Part shown: positions 1-7,421 of the stretch, one piece after another
How the letters are laid out: every line of letters starts with the position of its first letter
Position numbering within the stretch: position 1 is the stretch's first letter
Assembly (NCBI GenBank): GCA_947450405.1
Contig: CANFVI010000011.1
Span: 1 to 21,700 of the forward strand
Reading direction: 5' to 3'
DNA length: 21,700 nt
Origin: Flavobacteriales bacterium
GTDB lineage: Bacteria; Bacteroidota; Bacteroidia; NS11-12g; UBA955
Translations under genes and position numbers: made by a program
The notes under the pieces: model-generated
The model's input: the letters and a program-made list of their open reading frames with translations, nothing else
Told to the model about the DNA's origin: nothing
The model's database searches: none

Positions 1-461
1 ATAGCAACGATTATAACATCAGAGAAGCTATCAAAACTGCTGATTTGGTAATTGGTGGCGTTTTAATTCCTGGTGCTAAAGCTCCAAAATTAATTACCCG
101 CGATATGTTGCCAACTATGCGTAAAGGTGCAGTGATTGTTGACGTTGCAATTGACCAAGGTGGTTGCTTCGAAACTTCTAAACCTACTACGCATGCTGAA
201 CCATGCTATGAAATTGATGGAGTAATTCACTATTGCGTTGCAAACATGCCAGGTGCAGTTCCTTATACTTCAACATTGGCACTTACAAATGCAACACTTC
301 CTTATGCAGTACAATTGGCTAACAAAGGATGGAAAAAAGCTTGTAGCGATAACCAAGATCTTAAATTAGGATTGAACGTTGTAAATGGTGATGTAGTTTA
401 CAAAGGTGTGAGTGAAGCATTTAACCTTCCTTATACTCCTGTTGACTCAATTTTGAATTAA
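1..461 (+). CDS. ald: Alanine dehydrogenase, C-terminal part (5' end outside window)
   Basis: This is the last ~153 residues of an L-alanine:NAD+ oxidoreductase, which interconverts alanine with pyruvate and ammonia in the cytoplasm. The reading frame is open from base 3 (an SNDYNIREA segment) and runs to TAA at 459-461, so the true start lies upstream of the window; full-length family members are about 370 residues. Visible family marks are the end of the NAD-binding Rossmann domain (ADLVIGGVLIPGAKAP), the block VDVAIDQGGCFETSKPTTH that carries the conserved Asp, and MPGAVPYTSTLALTNATLPY. The C-terminus is intact. It is followed within 20 bases by a strong terminator, so it seems to close its own transcription unit. 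The related transhydrogenase alpha subunit is less likely given the C-terminal blocks. Confidence 0.95.
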   Translation, partial: SNDYNIREAIKTADLVIGGVLIPGAKAPKLITRDMLPTMRKGAVIVDVAIDQGGCFETSKPTTHAEPCYEIDGVIHYCVANMPGAVPYTSTLALTNATLPYAVQLANKGWKKACSDNQDLKLGLNVVNGDVVYKGVSEAFNLPYTPVDSILN

Positions 462-480
462 TTTTCAATTAAACACATAC

Positions 481-515
481 AAAGGGGAAAGGATATTTAT
501 CTTTTCCCCTTTTTT
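481..515 (+). terminator. Rho-independent terminator after ald
   Basis: A 14-bp stem (481-494 with 499-512, one G-T pair) closes a 4-base ATTT loop. The core is GGGG/CCCC flanked by A/T pairs, and a run of six T follows (510-515). It lies 20 bases after the ald stop and ends 12 bases before the next start codon, so it should separate ald from the hydrolase gene. Confidence 0.9.
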
Positions 516-526
516 ATACGAACAAA

Positions 527-1291
527 ATGCTTGTAAACCACAAAATATACGGCGCTGAAAACACAAAGCCCATTTATATTCTTCATGGTATTTTTGGTAT
601 GCTCGACAATTGGCACAACATTGCCAATCACCTCTCAAATCAATTTAGGGTAATCACTTTTGACGCCCGTAATCATGGCAAATCATTTCATCACGATGAC
701 TGCTCTTACAGAGCTATGGCCAACGATTTAAAAACATTGATGGAGAATATGAACGACAAAGAAGCCGACATTATTGGACATTCAATGGGCGGAAAAACAT
801 CTTTACTGTTTGCCGACATGTATCCTGAAATGGTAAAAACTTTAATTGCCGTTGATATTGCACCAAAACAATATCATCCAGGACATTTAGAGTACTTCAG
901 GGCTTTTAGAGAAATAGATTTTTCACAAATTCACTCTAGAAGAGAAGCAGAATCTGCTTTTTTACCTTTTGCTCCAGACATGGGAGTTCGACAATTTCTC
1001 CTAAAGAATTTGGAAGCTGATGCCAACGGCGGTTATAAATTAAAAATTAACTTACCCGCCATTGAAAATTATTATGAGGAAATTATTGGTGGACTTGAAT
1101 TTGAAAATGCGTTCATAAAATCTACCCATTTTATCTTGGGTGAAAAAAGTGGTTATTTAAAAGAATCTGACAAACCTTTTATTGAACAACATTTTCCAAC
1201 TGCTTGTTACCATACCGTTTCAAAAGCCGGACATTGGGTACATGCTGACAATCCCTCAGAATTTTTGTCAATTATAAATCAAATTTTATAG
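527..1291 (+). CDS. Alpha/beta-fold hydrolase, YbfF-like esterase
   Basis: A cytoplasmic alpha/beta hydrolase of 254 residues, the usual length for the YbfF/AB-hydrolase group, with no signal peptide. HGIFGMLDNW (20-29) forms the oxyanion-hole loop, FDARNHGKS (45-53) is the conserved Asp-Arg-Asn-His block of this subgroup, GHSMGG (84-89) holds the nucleophile Ser86, and AGHWVHADNP (234-243) holds the catalytic His236. The substrate cannot be read from sequence; characterised relatives cleave short acyl esters, including acyl-CoA-type substrates. It starts 11 bases after the ald terminator without a Shine-Dalgarno. The next gene is 32 bases downstream, so it may head an operon with the exported protein and waaA. 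The fold and catalytic residues are clear; the specific role is unknown. Confidence 0.88.
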   Translation: MLVNHKIYGAENTKPIYILHGIFGMLDNWHNIANHLSNQFRVITFDARNHGKSFHHDDCSYRAMANDLKTLMENMNDKEADIIGHSMGGKTSLLFADMYPEMVKTLIAVDIAPKQYHPGHLEYFRAFREIDFSQIHSRREAESAFLPFAPDMGVRQFLLKNLEADANGGYKLKINLPAIENYYEEIIGGLEFENAFIKSTHFILGEKSGYLKESDKPFIEQHFPTACYHTVSKAGHWVHADNPSEFLSIINQIL

Positions 1292-1309
1292 CATCTCATT
1301 TTTTAATCT

Positions 1310-1317
1310 TATTTTCG
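1310..1317 (+). promoter_or_regulatory. Possible weak -7 promoter box (TATTTTCG)
   Basis: TATTTTCG differs by one base from the Bacteroidota -7 consensus TAnnTTTG and lies 6 bases before the ATG at 1324. No good -33 TTTG was seen. The same variant occurs before yicC. It could give the exported protein and waaA their own short-leader transcript, but one mismatch in AT-rich DNA is weak evidence. Confidence 0.3.
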
Positions 1318-1323
1318 AATTTT

Positions 1324-2166
1324 ATGCGCTATCCAATTATATCAAAGTACATCCTTATTTGTGGTATTCTTTTCACTTCGAATGAAATTACTGCATCAAA
1401 TAAAATTCATACAGATACCGCAAAAGTTCTAAATACCGATACACTCAACACCAAAAAAATTCCAGTTTTTTCAACCAAAGACAAATCTTGGATTTTTTTA
1501 AACTTTGGTGCTGCCTATTATATCAATTACAGTGATATTGCTTTAAAATACCCAGATTTTACAAGTTTTCCCATTGCGCTCGAATATCAACACCAAGGCA
1601 AATGGGTTGGAAGTTTAGATTACAATATTTATTTTGGAAACAATGTAAAAACTACTGGTTTTTTTAACAATATTTCCAATGAAAATGGAGATATTATTGA
1701 CATGAATGGTCATCCAGCGGTGATTCGTGCCAGATTGAGAGGATTTTCATCTCGTGCATACATTTCTAGAAATTTTTATCCATTTCAGAAATTCACTAAA
1801 AAACATTTGGCCTTGCAAGTTGGAATTGGTGGTGGCTATTCTCAGACATATATTGAATATCAAGTAGACCAGGGCACCGTTCCTCAAATTGAGGGTGATA
1901 ATTTATCGGGCTACGACAAATTAGCTGGGGGTTACCAGATAGCCGAAAGAATTCGTATCCAATATTTTAACTTTAATGCAATTAGTTGCGTATTGGGCTT
2001 TGATTTTATTCATGGAGTGGCACATAGTTTACGTCCTTGGGATTTTGGCAACAACAAAGCCGACAATGCAGCAATCAACGAAATTACTACTGGCGTTCAT
2101 TTTGGATTAATTATTCCCATTAGAATTGATCAAAAATTGAGAGATCAAGAATATTTTATGGATTAA
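1324..2166 (+). CDS. Exported beta-rich protein of unknown function, possible outer-membrane barrel
   Basis: I do not recognise this 280-residue protein. It begins with a signal-peptide-like segment (MRYPIISK, then a hydrophobic core to about residue 20, possible cleavage after TAS near 25). A Thr/Asp-rich linker follows, then from ~55 alternating, aromatic-rich segments such as IFLNFGAAYYINYSD, WVGSLDYNIYFG, LALQVGIGGGYSQTYIEY and ISCVLGFDFIHG. The pattern suits a small outer-membrane beta-barrel of the type common in Bacteroidota. The C-terminus ends in charged residues (QEYFMD) rather than a terminal Phe, so a barrel is inferred, not shown. The next gene, waaA, starts 4 bases after its stop, so the two are probably co-transcribed and perhaps translationally coupled, which points loosely to the envelope. 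Confidence 0.7.
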   Translation: MRYPIISKYILICGILFTSNEITASNKIHTDTAKVLNTDTLNTKKIPVFSTKDKSWIFLNFGAAYYINYSDIALKYPDFTSFPIALEYQHQGKWVGSLDYNIYFGNNVKTTGFFNNISNENGDIIDMNGHPAVIRARLRGFSSRAYISRNFYPFQKFTKKHLALQVGIGGGYSQTYIEYQVDQGTVPQIEGDNLSGYDKLAGGYQIAERIRIQYFNFNAISCVLGFDFIHGVAHSLRPWDFGNNKADNAAINEITTGVHFGLIIPIRIDQKLRDQEYFMD

Positions 2167-2170
2167 TATT

Positions 2171-3406
2171 TTGAAAGTCATTTATTCTTTTTTCATTTTC
2201 ATTTTTGAGGGACTCATTCGTGTTGCCGGATTAATGAATCCCAAAGCCCGAGAAATGATCGTTGGACGGAAGTCACAAATTGATTTCATCAAACAATTAG
2301 AGCCAAAAACCAACAAAAGAATTTGGATTCATGCAGCCAGTTTGGGGGAATATGAAATGGCTATTCCTTTGATTGAAGAAATTTCTACAAACCTACCAAA
2401 ATCTGAATTTATTATTAGTTTTTTCTCTCCATCGGGTTACAAAAATGCCAAATTGCTCTCAAATTGCACAAAGTTCTATTTACCATTTGATTCAGTGAAA
2501 AATGCAAAAAATTGGATTCAAGAAATCAATCCCGACATTGCCATTTTTGTAAAATATGAATTTTGGCCTAATTTGATCAATGCTTGCCATCAAAATAACA
2601 TACCACTGTGGTATTGGAATTTCTTACTTAGAGATAATCATTTCATATTAAAACCATGGGCTTCTTTTTGGCAAAATGCAATAAAAAAATCTGCAGGTTT
2701 CTATGCCCAAAATGAAAATACGGTAAAATTGGGAAATTCAATTCACTTGCCAAATATCAAACGCCTTGGCGATATTCGCTATTTGCGCACGCAAAAAATA
2801 CAATCTCAGCTTGCCGATGTCCCTCAAAACATCAAAGACTTTACCCTTGGCAAAAGCACTTTAATATTGGGCAGTTCTTGGGGACCTGAAGAAAATGCAC
2901 TACTACATTATTTGCAAAATCATTCAATTCATTCAAACCAGCGCATTCTCATTGCTCCGCATAACATTGGAAAGGATCACATTGATACAATTGAAAGATT
3001 ATTCAAACCATATGGTGTTGAAAGATTCTCTGGTTTCAACAACAATATAAACACCAAAATTCTGATTATTGATAGTATAGGATTATTATCACGCCTATAC
3101 GCATTTTGCGACATGGCAGTGATCGGAGGTGGATTTGGAAAAGGATTACACAATATTATTGAAGCATCTGCAGCAGGTGTCCCTGTTGTTTTTGGACCCA
3201 ATACGGCTAAATTTCCTGAAGCATTCGATTTTATTGAAGCTGGCATTGGGTTTCAGGTAAAAACCATTGAAGAACTATCCATTGTAATTCAAAATGAATT
3301 CAATTCACAGAAATTAACTTCATTAAAAGCGAGAACCAAAACTTATTTTGAAACTTGCGTTCCGAATATAGAATTTTCAGTTAAGGAAATGTTGAACCTA
3401 AATTAA
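2171..3406 (+). CDS. waaA: 3-deoxy-D-manno-octulosonic acid (Kdo) transferase
   Basis: Transfers Kdo from CMP-Kdo to the lipid A precursor on the inner face of the cytoplasmic membrane, starting the LPS core. The 411-residue length is normal for the GT30 family. Residues 4-21 form the hydrophobic N-terminal anchor. IWIHAASLGEYE (51-62) carries the general base, Glu60. YEFWPNLI (129-136), GDIRY (200-204), GSSWGPEE (234-241), APHN (262-265) and IGGGFGKGLHNIIEAS (318-333) form the donor-binding lobe. The start used is TTG at 2171: it is 4 bases after the upstream stop and yields the expected anchor, while the first internal Met (residue 22) would delete it. No terminator is visible before groES. 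Other LPS genes are not adjacent. Confidence 0.93.
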   Translation: MKVIYSFFIFIFEGLIRVAGLMNPKAREMIVGRKSQIDFIKQLEPKTNKRIWIHAASLGEYEMAIPLIEEISTNLPKSEFIISFFSPSGYKNAKLLSNCTKFYLPFDSVKNAKNWIQEINPDIAIFVKYEFWPNLINACHQNNIPLWYWNFLLRDNHFILKPWASFWQNAIKKSAGFYAQNENTVKLGNSIHLPNIKRLGDIRYLRTQKIQSQLADVPQNIKDFTLGKSTLILGSSWGPEENALLHYLQNHSIHSNQRILIAPHNIGKDHIDTIERLFKPYGVERFSGFNNNINTKILIIDSIGLLSRLYAFCDMAVIGGGFGKGLHNIIEASAAGVPVVFGPNTAKFPEAFDFIEAGIGFQVKTIEELSIVIQNEFNSQKLTSLKARTKTYFETCVPNIEFSVKEMLNLN

Positions 3407-3463
3407 AAATCCGAACACACATTCAATTCAATTATTAAATTAAGATTAAGTCAGATATATCAA

Positions 3464-3500
3464 TATGACAAATTGACACAGCGAAATCTAATTTGTCATA
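3464..3500. promoter_or_regulatory. Perfect 11-bp inverted repeat upstream of groES
   Basis: TATGACAAATT (3464-3474) and its exact reverse complement AATTTGTCATA (3490-3500) are separated by 15 bases. The midpoint lies ~120 bases before the groES ATG at 3603. It does not match CIRCE (TTAGCACTC-N9-GAGTGCTAA), and no T-run follows directly to make it a clear waaA terminator. The arm spacing (26 bp centre to centre, about 2.5 helical turns) could suit a dimeric regulator or an RNA hairpin. TGACA recurs directly at 3466 and 3474. I infer a regulatory site for the chaperonin operon; the factor is unknown. Confidence 0.5.
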
Positions 3501-3602
3501 ATTTTTTGATAAAATTACAGTCAAAAATCGTTCAAAATGCCTTGGCATAATATTCGATACATGATGAGAGAAATTAACAATTATAAAAATCCAATAAAAA
3601 AT

Positions 3603-3878
3603 ATGTCAGTGAACATTAAACCATTGGCCGACCGAGTTCTGGTAGAGCCGGTTGCCGCAGATCTAAAAACAGCTTCAGGTATTATTATTCCTGATACAGC
3701 AAAAGAAAAACCACAAAAAGGACAAGTTGTTGCTGTTGGTACTGGTAAAGTAGATGAACCAATGACTGTAAAAATTGGCGACACTGTTTTGTATGGCAAA
3801 TATGCTGGTACTGAAATCAATGTTGAAGGCAAAGATTATTTAATCATGCGCGAGAGCGACATTTTAGCAATTTTATAA
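3603..3878 (+). CDS. groES: Co-chaperonin GroES (Cpn10)
   Basis: The 91-residue heptameric lid of the GroEL folding chamber. IKPLADRVLVEP is the classic Cpn10 start. TASGIIIPDTAKEKPQKG (about 21-38) is the mobile loop that contacts GroEL, and the chain ends YLIMRESDILAIL. An in-frame ATG at 3537 would add 22 residues (MPWHNIRYMM...) with no family match, so the ATG at 3603 (MSVNIKPLADRV) is chosen. It is preceded by an A-rich stretch and no Shine-Dalgarno, as is usual for the phylum. groEL follows after 10 bases. The ~196-base upstream gap, carrying the inverted repeat, presumably holds the stress-responsive promoter, but I found no convincing TAnnTTTG box or sigma-32 site. Confidence 0.97.
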   Translation: MSVNIKPLADRVLVEPVAADLKTASGIIIPDTAKEKPQKGQVVAVGTGKVDEPMTVKIGDTVLYGKYAGTEINVEGKDYLIMRESDILAIL

Positions 3879-3888
3879 TTAATAAGAA

Positions 3889-5529
3889 ATGGCAAAGAAA
3901 ATAGATTTTAACGTAAGTGCACGTGATGGTTTAAAGCGCGGTGTAGATGCTTTGGCAAACGCAGTAAAAGTAACATTAGGACCTAAAGGTAGAAATGTTG
4001 TTATTGATAAGAAATTTGGTGCTCCCCAAGTTACCAAAGATGGTGTTACTGTTGCAAAAGAAATTGAATTGGTTGATCCAATTGAAAATATGGGTGCACA
4101 AATGGTAAAAGAAGTTGCGAGTAAAACTGCTGATATTGCAGGTGACGGCACAACTACGGCTACTGTTTTGGCTCAAGCGATTGTTACTGCTGGTTTGAAA
4201 AACGTTGCTGCTGGTGCAAATCCAATGGATTTGAAACGCGGTATTGACAAAGCAGTAAAAACAGCCGTTTTGAAATTGAATGAGTTGGCGATACCGGTTG
4301 GCGACGACAACAGCAAAATTGAACAAGTTGCAACTATTTCTGCAAACAATGATAGCGCAATTGGTTCTTTAATTGCAGAAGCAATGAAACGTGTTGGTAA
4401 AGATGGTGTTATCACTGTTGAAGAAGCAAAAGGCACTGAAACTACAGTTGATGTAGTTGAAGGAATGCAATTCGACCGCGGTTACCTAAGCGCTTACTTT
4501 GTTACAAACACTGAGAAAATGGAAGCAGAATTAGAAGGTGCGTTCATTTTAATTTACGACAAGAAAATTAGCAGCATGAAAGACTTGTTGCCAATTCTTG
4601 AAAAAGTTGTTCAAACTGGCAAACCTCTTGTTATCATCGCTGAAGATATTGAAGGTGAAGCATTGGCTACCCTTGTGGTAAATAGAATTAGAGGATCACT
4701 CAAAATTGCTGCTGTAAAAGCTCCAGGTTTTGGTGATCGCAGAAAAGAAATGTTGCAAGACATTGCTATCTTAACCGGTGGTACTGTAATTTCTGAAGAG
4801 CAAGGACGCAAATTAGACGATGCAACTATTGAAGATTTGGGTAGGGCTGAAAAAATCTCTATCAACAAAGACAATACTGTTATTGTAAATGGTGCGGGTG
4901 CTAAAGACAATATTCAAGCGCGTATTCACCAAATTAAAGTACAAATTGAAAACACAACCAGCGATTACGATCGTGAAAAACTTCAAGAGCGTTTGGCTAA
5001 ATTGAGTGGTGGTGTTGCGGTATTGTATATTGGCGCCGCTACAGAAGTTGAAATGAAGGAAAAGAAAGACAGGGTTGACGATGCATTACATGCTACACGT
5101 GCTGCTGTTGAAGAAGGTATTGTACCAGGTGGTGGAGTTAGCTTTATTCGCGCAATTGCATCTTTGGCTGACTTAAAAGGATTGAACGAAGACGAAAATA
5201 CAGGCATTCAAATTGTACGTAGATCTTTGGAAGAACCTTTGCGTCAAATTGTTGCAAATGCAGGTGGAGAAGGCAGCATTGTTGTTCAACGCGTAATGGA
5301 AGGCAAAGACGATTTCGGTTACAATGCACGCACTGATGTTTATGAAAACCTAATTGCTGCGGGTGTTGTTGATCCAAAGAAAGTTTCTCGTGTTGCATTA
5401 GAAAATGCCGCTTCTATTGGTGGTATGATTTTAACAACTGAATGTGTACTTTCTGAAATCAAAGAAACAGAAAAAGGCCACTCTCATGGCGACATGGGCG
5501 GAATGGGTGGTATGGGCGGAATGATGTAA
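3889..5529 (+). CDS. groEL: Chaperonin GroEL (Hsp60)
   Basis: ATP-driven folding chaperonin forming two stacked heptameric rings in the cytoplasm; 546 residues, the normal length. The equatorial domain shows VTLGPKGRNVV (28-38), TKDGVTVAKEI with Asp51, and the ATP-site GDGTTTATVLAQ (85-96). ATRAAVEEGIVPGGG follows the conserved Asp near 397 that is needed for ATP hydrolysis. The apical domain covers roughly 190-375. The C-terminus is the usual flexible Gly-Met tail (GGMGGMGGMM). It is co-transcribed with groES, 10 bases upstream, and ends at a strong terminator. I saw no truncation or missing catalytic residue. Several long antisense frames over it are codon-bias artefacts. Confidence 0.99.
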   Translation: MAKKIDFNVSARDGLKRGVDALANAVKVTLGPKGRNVVIDKKFGAPQVTKDGVTVAKEIELVDPIENMGAQMVKEVASKTADIAGDGTTTATVLAQAIVTAGLKNVAAGANPMDLKRGIDKAVKTAVLKLNELAIPVGDDNSKIEQVATISANNDSAIGSLIAEAMKRVGKDGVITVEEAKGTETTVDVVEGMQFDRGYLSAYFVTNTEKMEAELEGAFILIYDKKISSMKDLLPILEKVVQTGKPLVIIAEDIEGEALATLVVNRIRGSLKIAAVKAPGFGDRRKEMLQDIAILTGGTVISEEQGRKLDDATIEDLGRAEKISINKDNTVIVNGAGAKDNIQARIHQIKVQIENTTSDYDREKLQERLAKLSGGVAVLYIGAATEVEMKEKKDRVDDALHATRAAVEEGIVPGGGVSFIRAIASLADLKGLNEDENTGIQIVRRSLEEPLRQIVANAGGEGSIVVQRVMEGKDDFGYNARTDVYENLIAAGVVDPKKVSRVALENAASIGGMILTTECVLSEIKETEKGHSHGDMGGMGGMGGMM

Positions 5530-5549
5530 TCATATCCCCTCAATACAAC

Positions 5550-5581
5550 AAAAAAGGTGCGAAGTATTTCGCACCTTTTTT
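5550..5581 (+). terminator. Rho-independent terminator of groESL
   Basis: A perfect 14-bp stem (5550-5563 with 5568-5581) closes a GTAT loop. The core GGTGCGAA/TTCGCACC is flanked by A6 on the left and T6 on the right. It begins 20 bases after the groEL stop. Because of the A-run on the left it could work on both strands. It has the same geometry (14-bp stem, 4-base loop) as the terminator after ald. Confidence 0.93.
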
Positions 5582-5584
5582 GTT

Positions 5585-5592
5585 TACCTTTG
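5585..5592 (+). promoter_or_regulatory. Bacteroidota-type -7 promoter box for ruvX
   Basis: TACCTTTG is a perfect match to TAnnTTTG. It lies only 4 bases before the ruvX ATG at 5597 and 3 bases after the groEL terminator's T-run. Any -33 element 19-21 bases upstream would fall inside the terminator hairpin. Transcription should begin at or almost at the start codon. Confidence 0.65.
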
Positions 5593-5596
5593 CATT

Positions 5597-6010
5597 ATGG
5601 GAAGAATTATTGGTATTGACTATGGCCTCAAGCGCATTGGCATTGCAATCACTGACCCATTAAAAATATTTGCGCAACCCCTTACAACTGTGTTTGCAAC
5701 TGACTTTCCCAAATGGTTATCAGATTATGCAAAAATTGAAACAATTGACGAATTTGTTGTGGGTATGCCCAGTAAATTATCCGGAGAGGATACGGATGCT
5801 ACACAACCAGTAAGAGATTTTATAAATTGGTTAAACACAAATTACCCATTGGTACCCTTGGCAACTATTGATGAAAGATTAAGTAGCCATGAAGCCCAAC
5901 ATTTTATTAACAAATCGGTTGTAAAAAGAGAAAATAGAAAAGATAAAAAATTGGTAGATACTATTTCTGCTACACTTATTCTTCAAACACACTTACAAAG
6001 AATTTCATGA
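5597..6010 (+). CDS. ruvX: Putative Holliday junction resolvase / pre-16S rRNA nuclease RuvX (YqgF)
   Basis: RNase H-fold nuclease of the YqgF family, 137 residues (family ~130-150). E. coli YqgF acts in 16S rRNA 5'-end maturation, and Mycobacterium RuvX resolves Holliday junctions, so both names are in use. GRIIGIDYGLKRIG (2-15) holds the first acidic residue, Asp8. FVVGMP (53-58), DERLSS (92-97, Glu93) and VDTISATLILQ (120-130, Asp121) supply the remaining active-site block. The stop overlaps the def start by 4 bases (ATGA), implying translational coupling. The promoter box 4 bases upstream suggests a leaderless message. Confidence 0.93.
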   Translation: MGRIIGIDYGLKRIGIAITDPLKIFAQPLTTVFATDFPKWLSDYAKIETIDEFVVGMPSKLSGEDTDATQPVRDFINWLNTNYPLVPLATIDERLSSHEAQHFINKSVVKRENRKDKKLVDTISATLILQTHLQRIS

Positions 6011-6558
6011 TATTTCCAATATACGCATACGGTCAGCCAGTACTTCGTAAGAAGGCTGAAGAAATTGACAAAGATTACCCACAATTGCCAGAATTAATTA
6101 GCAATATGTTCGAAACCATGTACGAAAGCAATGGCATTGGTTTGGCCGCCCCTCAAATTGGCTTACCAATTCGATTGTTTATTGTAGATGGGGCCGACAT
6201 AGATGACATTAAACCTAAAGGATTCAAACAAGTTTTTATTAATGCAACGATCGAAGAAGAGTTTGGAAATGAATGGGACTTTGAAGAAGGTTGTTTAAGC
6301 ATACCCAATGTAAGGGCTAACGTAAAAAGAAAAGGAGAATTAACCATCCACTTTTTCGATGAACAATGGCAAGAACATACACAAACTTTTGATGGAATGG
6401 CAGCCAGAATTATTCAACATGAATATGATCATATTGAGGGAATTTTATTCACTGACAGAGTAAGTCCCCTAAAAAGAGGCATGATAAAAAAACGTTTAGA
6501 AAATATTTCCAAGGGATATGTGGATGTGGATTATAAAATGAAATTTCCAAAAAAATAA
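6007..6558 (+). CDS. def: Peptide deformylase
   Basis: Removes the N-formyl group from nascent proteins; 183 residues, a metal-dependent hydrolase of the cytoplasm. All three family motifs are intact: GIGLAAPQ (43-50), EEGCLSIP (93-100) with the metal ligand Cys96, and QHEYDH (137-142) with metal ligands His138 and His142 and the catalytic Glu139. The ATG overlaps the ruvX stop, and the prenyltransferase gene begins 5 bases after its stop. The three form one likely operon driven by the promoter at 5585. The usual partner fmt (methionyl-tRNA formyltransferase) is not adjacent. Confidence 0.97.
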   Translation: MIFPIYAYGQPVLRKKAEEIDKDYPQLPELISNMFETMYESNGIGLAAPQIGLPIRLFIVDGADIDDIKPKGFKQVFINATIEEEFGNEWDFEEGCLSIPNVRANVKRKGELTIHFFDEQWQEHTQTFDGMAARIIQHEYDHIEGILFTDRVSPLKRGMIKKRLENISKGYVDVDYKMKFPKK

Positions 6559-6563
6559 AGACT

Positions 6564-7421
6564 GTGAAATACTATTTGAAGCTCATCAGACCCATAAATT
6601 TAATTTTAACTGCGCTCACACAGCTACTTTTTATTTTATCAGCTTCAAGAATTAACCACAGTTTTTTACATTTTGATTGGAGCAATATCCGGTTCCAAGA
6701 ATCAATTACAACCATGCTGGCCTTTTTATTTGTTGCAGCCGGTGGATATGTTATTAACGATGTATTCGACATTGAAACAGACAATATTAACAGACCAGAA
6801 AAGCAAATTATTGACAAACACATTTCACCAAAATCGGCTAAAATATATTATGCTGTATTAACATCATTGGCAATAATTTCAGGATTTCTAACAGGAGTAG
6901 GTATGGGAATATTAAGTATTGCTTTGGCAATTCTTCTTTACTTCTATTCTAGCGACTTGAAAGGCGAAATGCTGCAAGGCAACCTTTTGATTTCAATGAT
7001 AGCAGGAATGGTGGTATACGTTTCATCTAGAGGGGTTTTCAATGTACAAAACACATACTTTGCAGAATATGCAAGTATGGCATTTTCAATTACAATGGCA
7101 AGAGAATTGATTAAAGATATTGAAGACATTGAAGGAGACAAAGCCCAAGAATATGAAACCTATCCAATATTAAAAGGGGTACGTGCAACGAAACTCTTGG
7201 CTGCCATTTTCCTAATCATTACGCTTTTCATTGCAGTTGTACTCAATTTTCAAACTACGGCACTTTTATTTCAAATATATATTTCTTGTTTTATCATTGC
7301 ACCCATAATCTATTTTCTGTATTTGGTTTACAACGCAAAAGAAAAGATTCAATTCAAAAAAATATCCAATTGGTTAAAATTAACAATGTTCATTGGATTA
7401 TTTTCCAGTCTATTTTGCTAG
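6564..7421 (+). CDS. UbiA-family membrane prenyltransferase
   Basis: A 285-residue multi-span protein of the UbiA superfamily, which moves polyprenyl groups onto acceptor molecules within the membrane. The two Mg-diphosphate binding motifs are clear: NDVFDIETD (65-73) and KDIEDIEGDK (184-193). Hydrophobic helices lie at roughly 8-27, 50-66, 95-125, 140-155, 213-232 and 235-256. Bacteroidota homologues are often annotated as geranylgeranylglycerol-phosphate geranylgeranyltransferase-like. MenA or a heme O synthase is less likely, because neither menaquinone nor heme genes are nearby, but the acceptor cannot be deduced. It is the last gene of the ruvX-def unit. Its TAG stop shares CTAG (7418-7421) with the stop of the opposing DUF3109 gene. 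Confidence 0.88.
   Translation: MKYYLKLIRPINLILTALTQLLFILSASRINHSFLHFDWSNIRFQESITTMLAFLFVAAGGYVINDVFDIETDNINRPEKQIIDKHISPKSAKIYYAVLTSLAIISGFLTGVGMGILSIALAILLYFYSSDLKGEMLQGNLLISMIAGMVVYVSSRGVFNVQNTYFAEYASMAFSITMARELIKDIEDIEGDKAQEYETYPILKGVRATKLLAAIFLIITLFIAVVLNFQTTALLFQIYISCFIIAPIIYFLYLVYNAKEKIQFKKISNWLKLTMFIGLFSSLFC

Noticed and set aside
3489..3495. TAATTTG as a groES -7 promoter box
   Set aside because: It is one T short of TAnnTTTG and lies within the right arm of the inverted repeat.
3464..3500. CIRCE element for HrcA control of groESL
   Set aside because: Neither arm resembles TTAGCACTC/GAGTGCTAA; kept only as an unassigned inverted repeat.
3537..3602. Longer groES start at ATG 3537 adding 22 residues
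   Set aside because: The extension has no match to Cpn10; the family begins at MSVNIKPLADRV (3603).
3879..5398. Several antisense frames of 74-116 codons across groEL
   Set aside because: They are mirrors of the biased codon use of a highly expressed gene and show no recognisable domain.
5487..5526. Gly-Met repeat at the end of groEL as a novel tandem repeat
   Set aside because: GGM tails are normal in bacterial GroEL.
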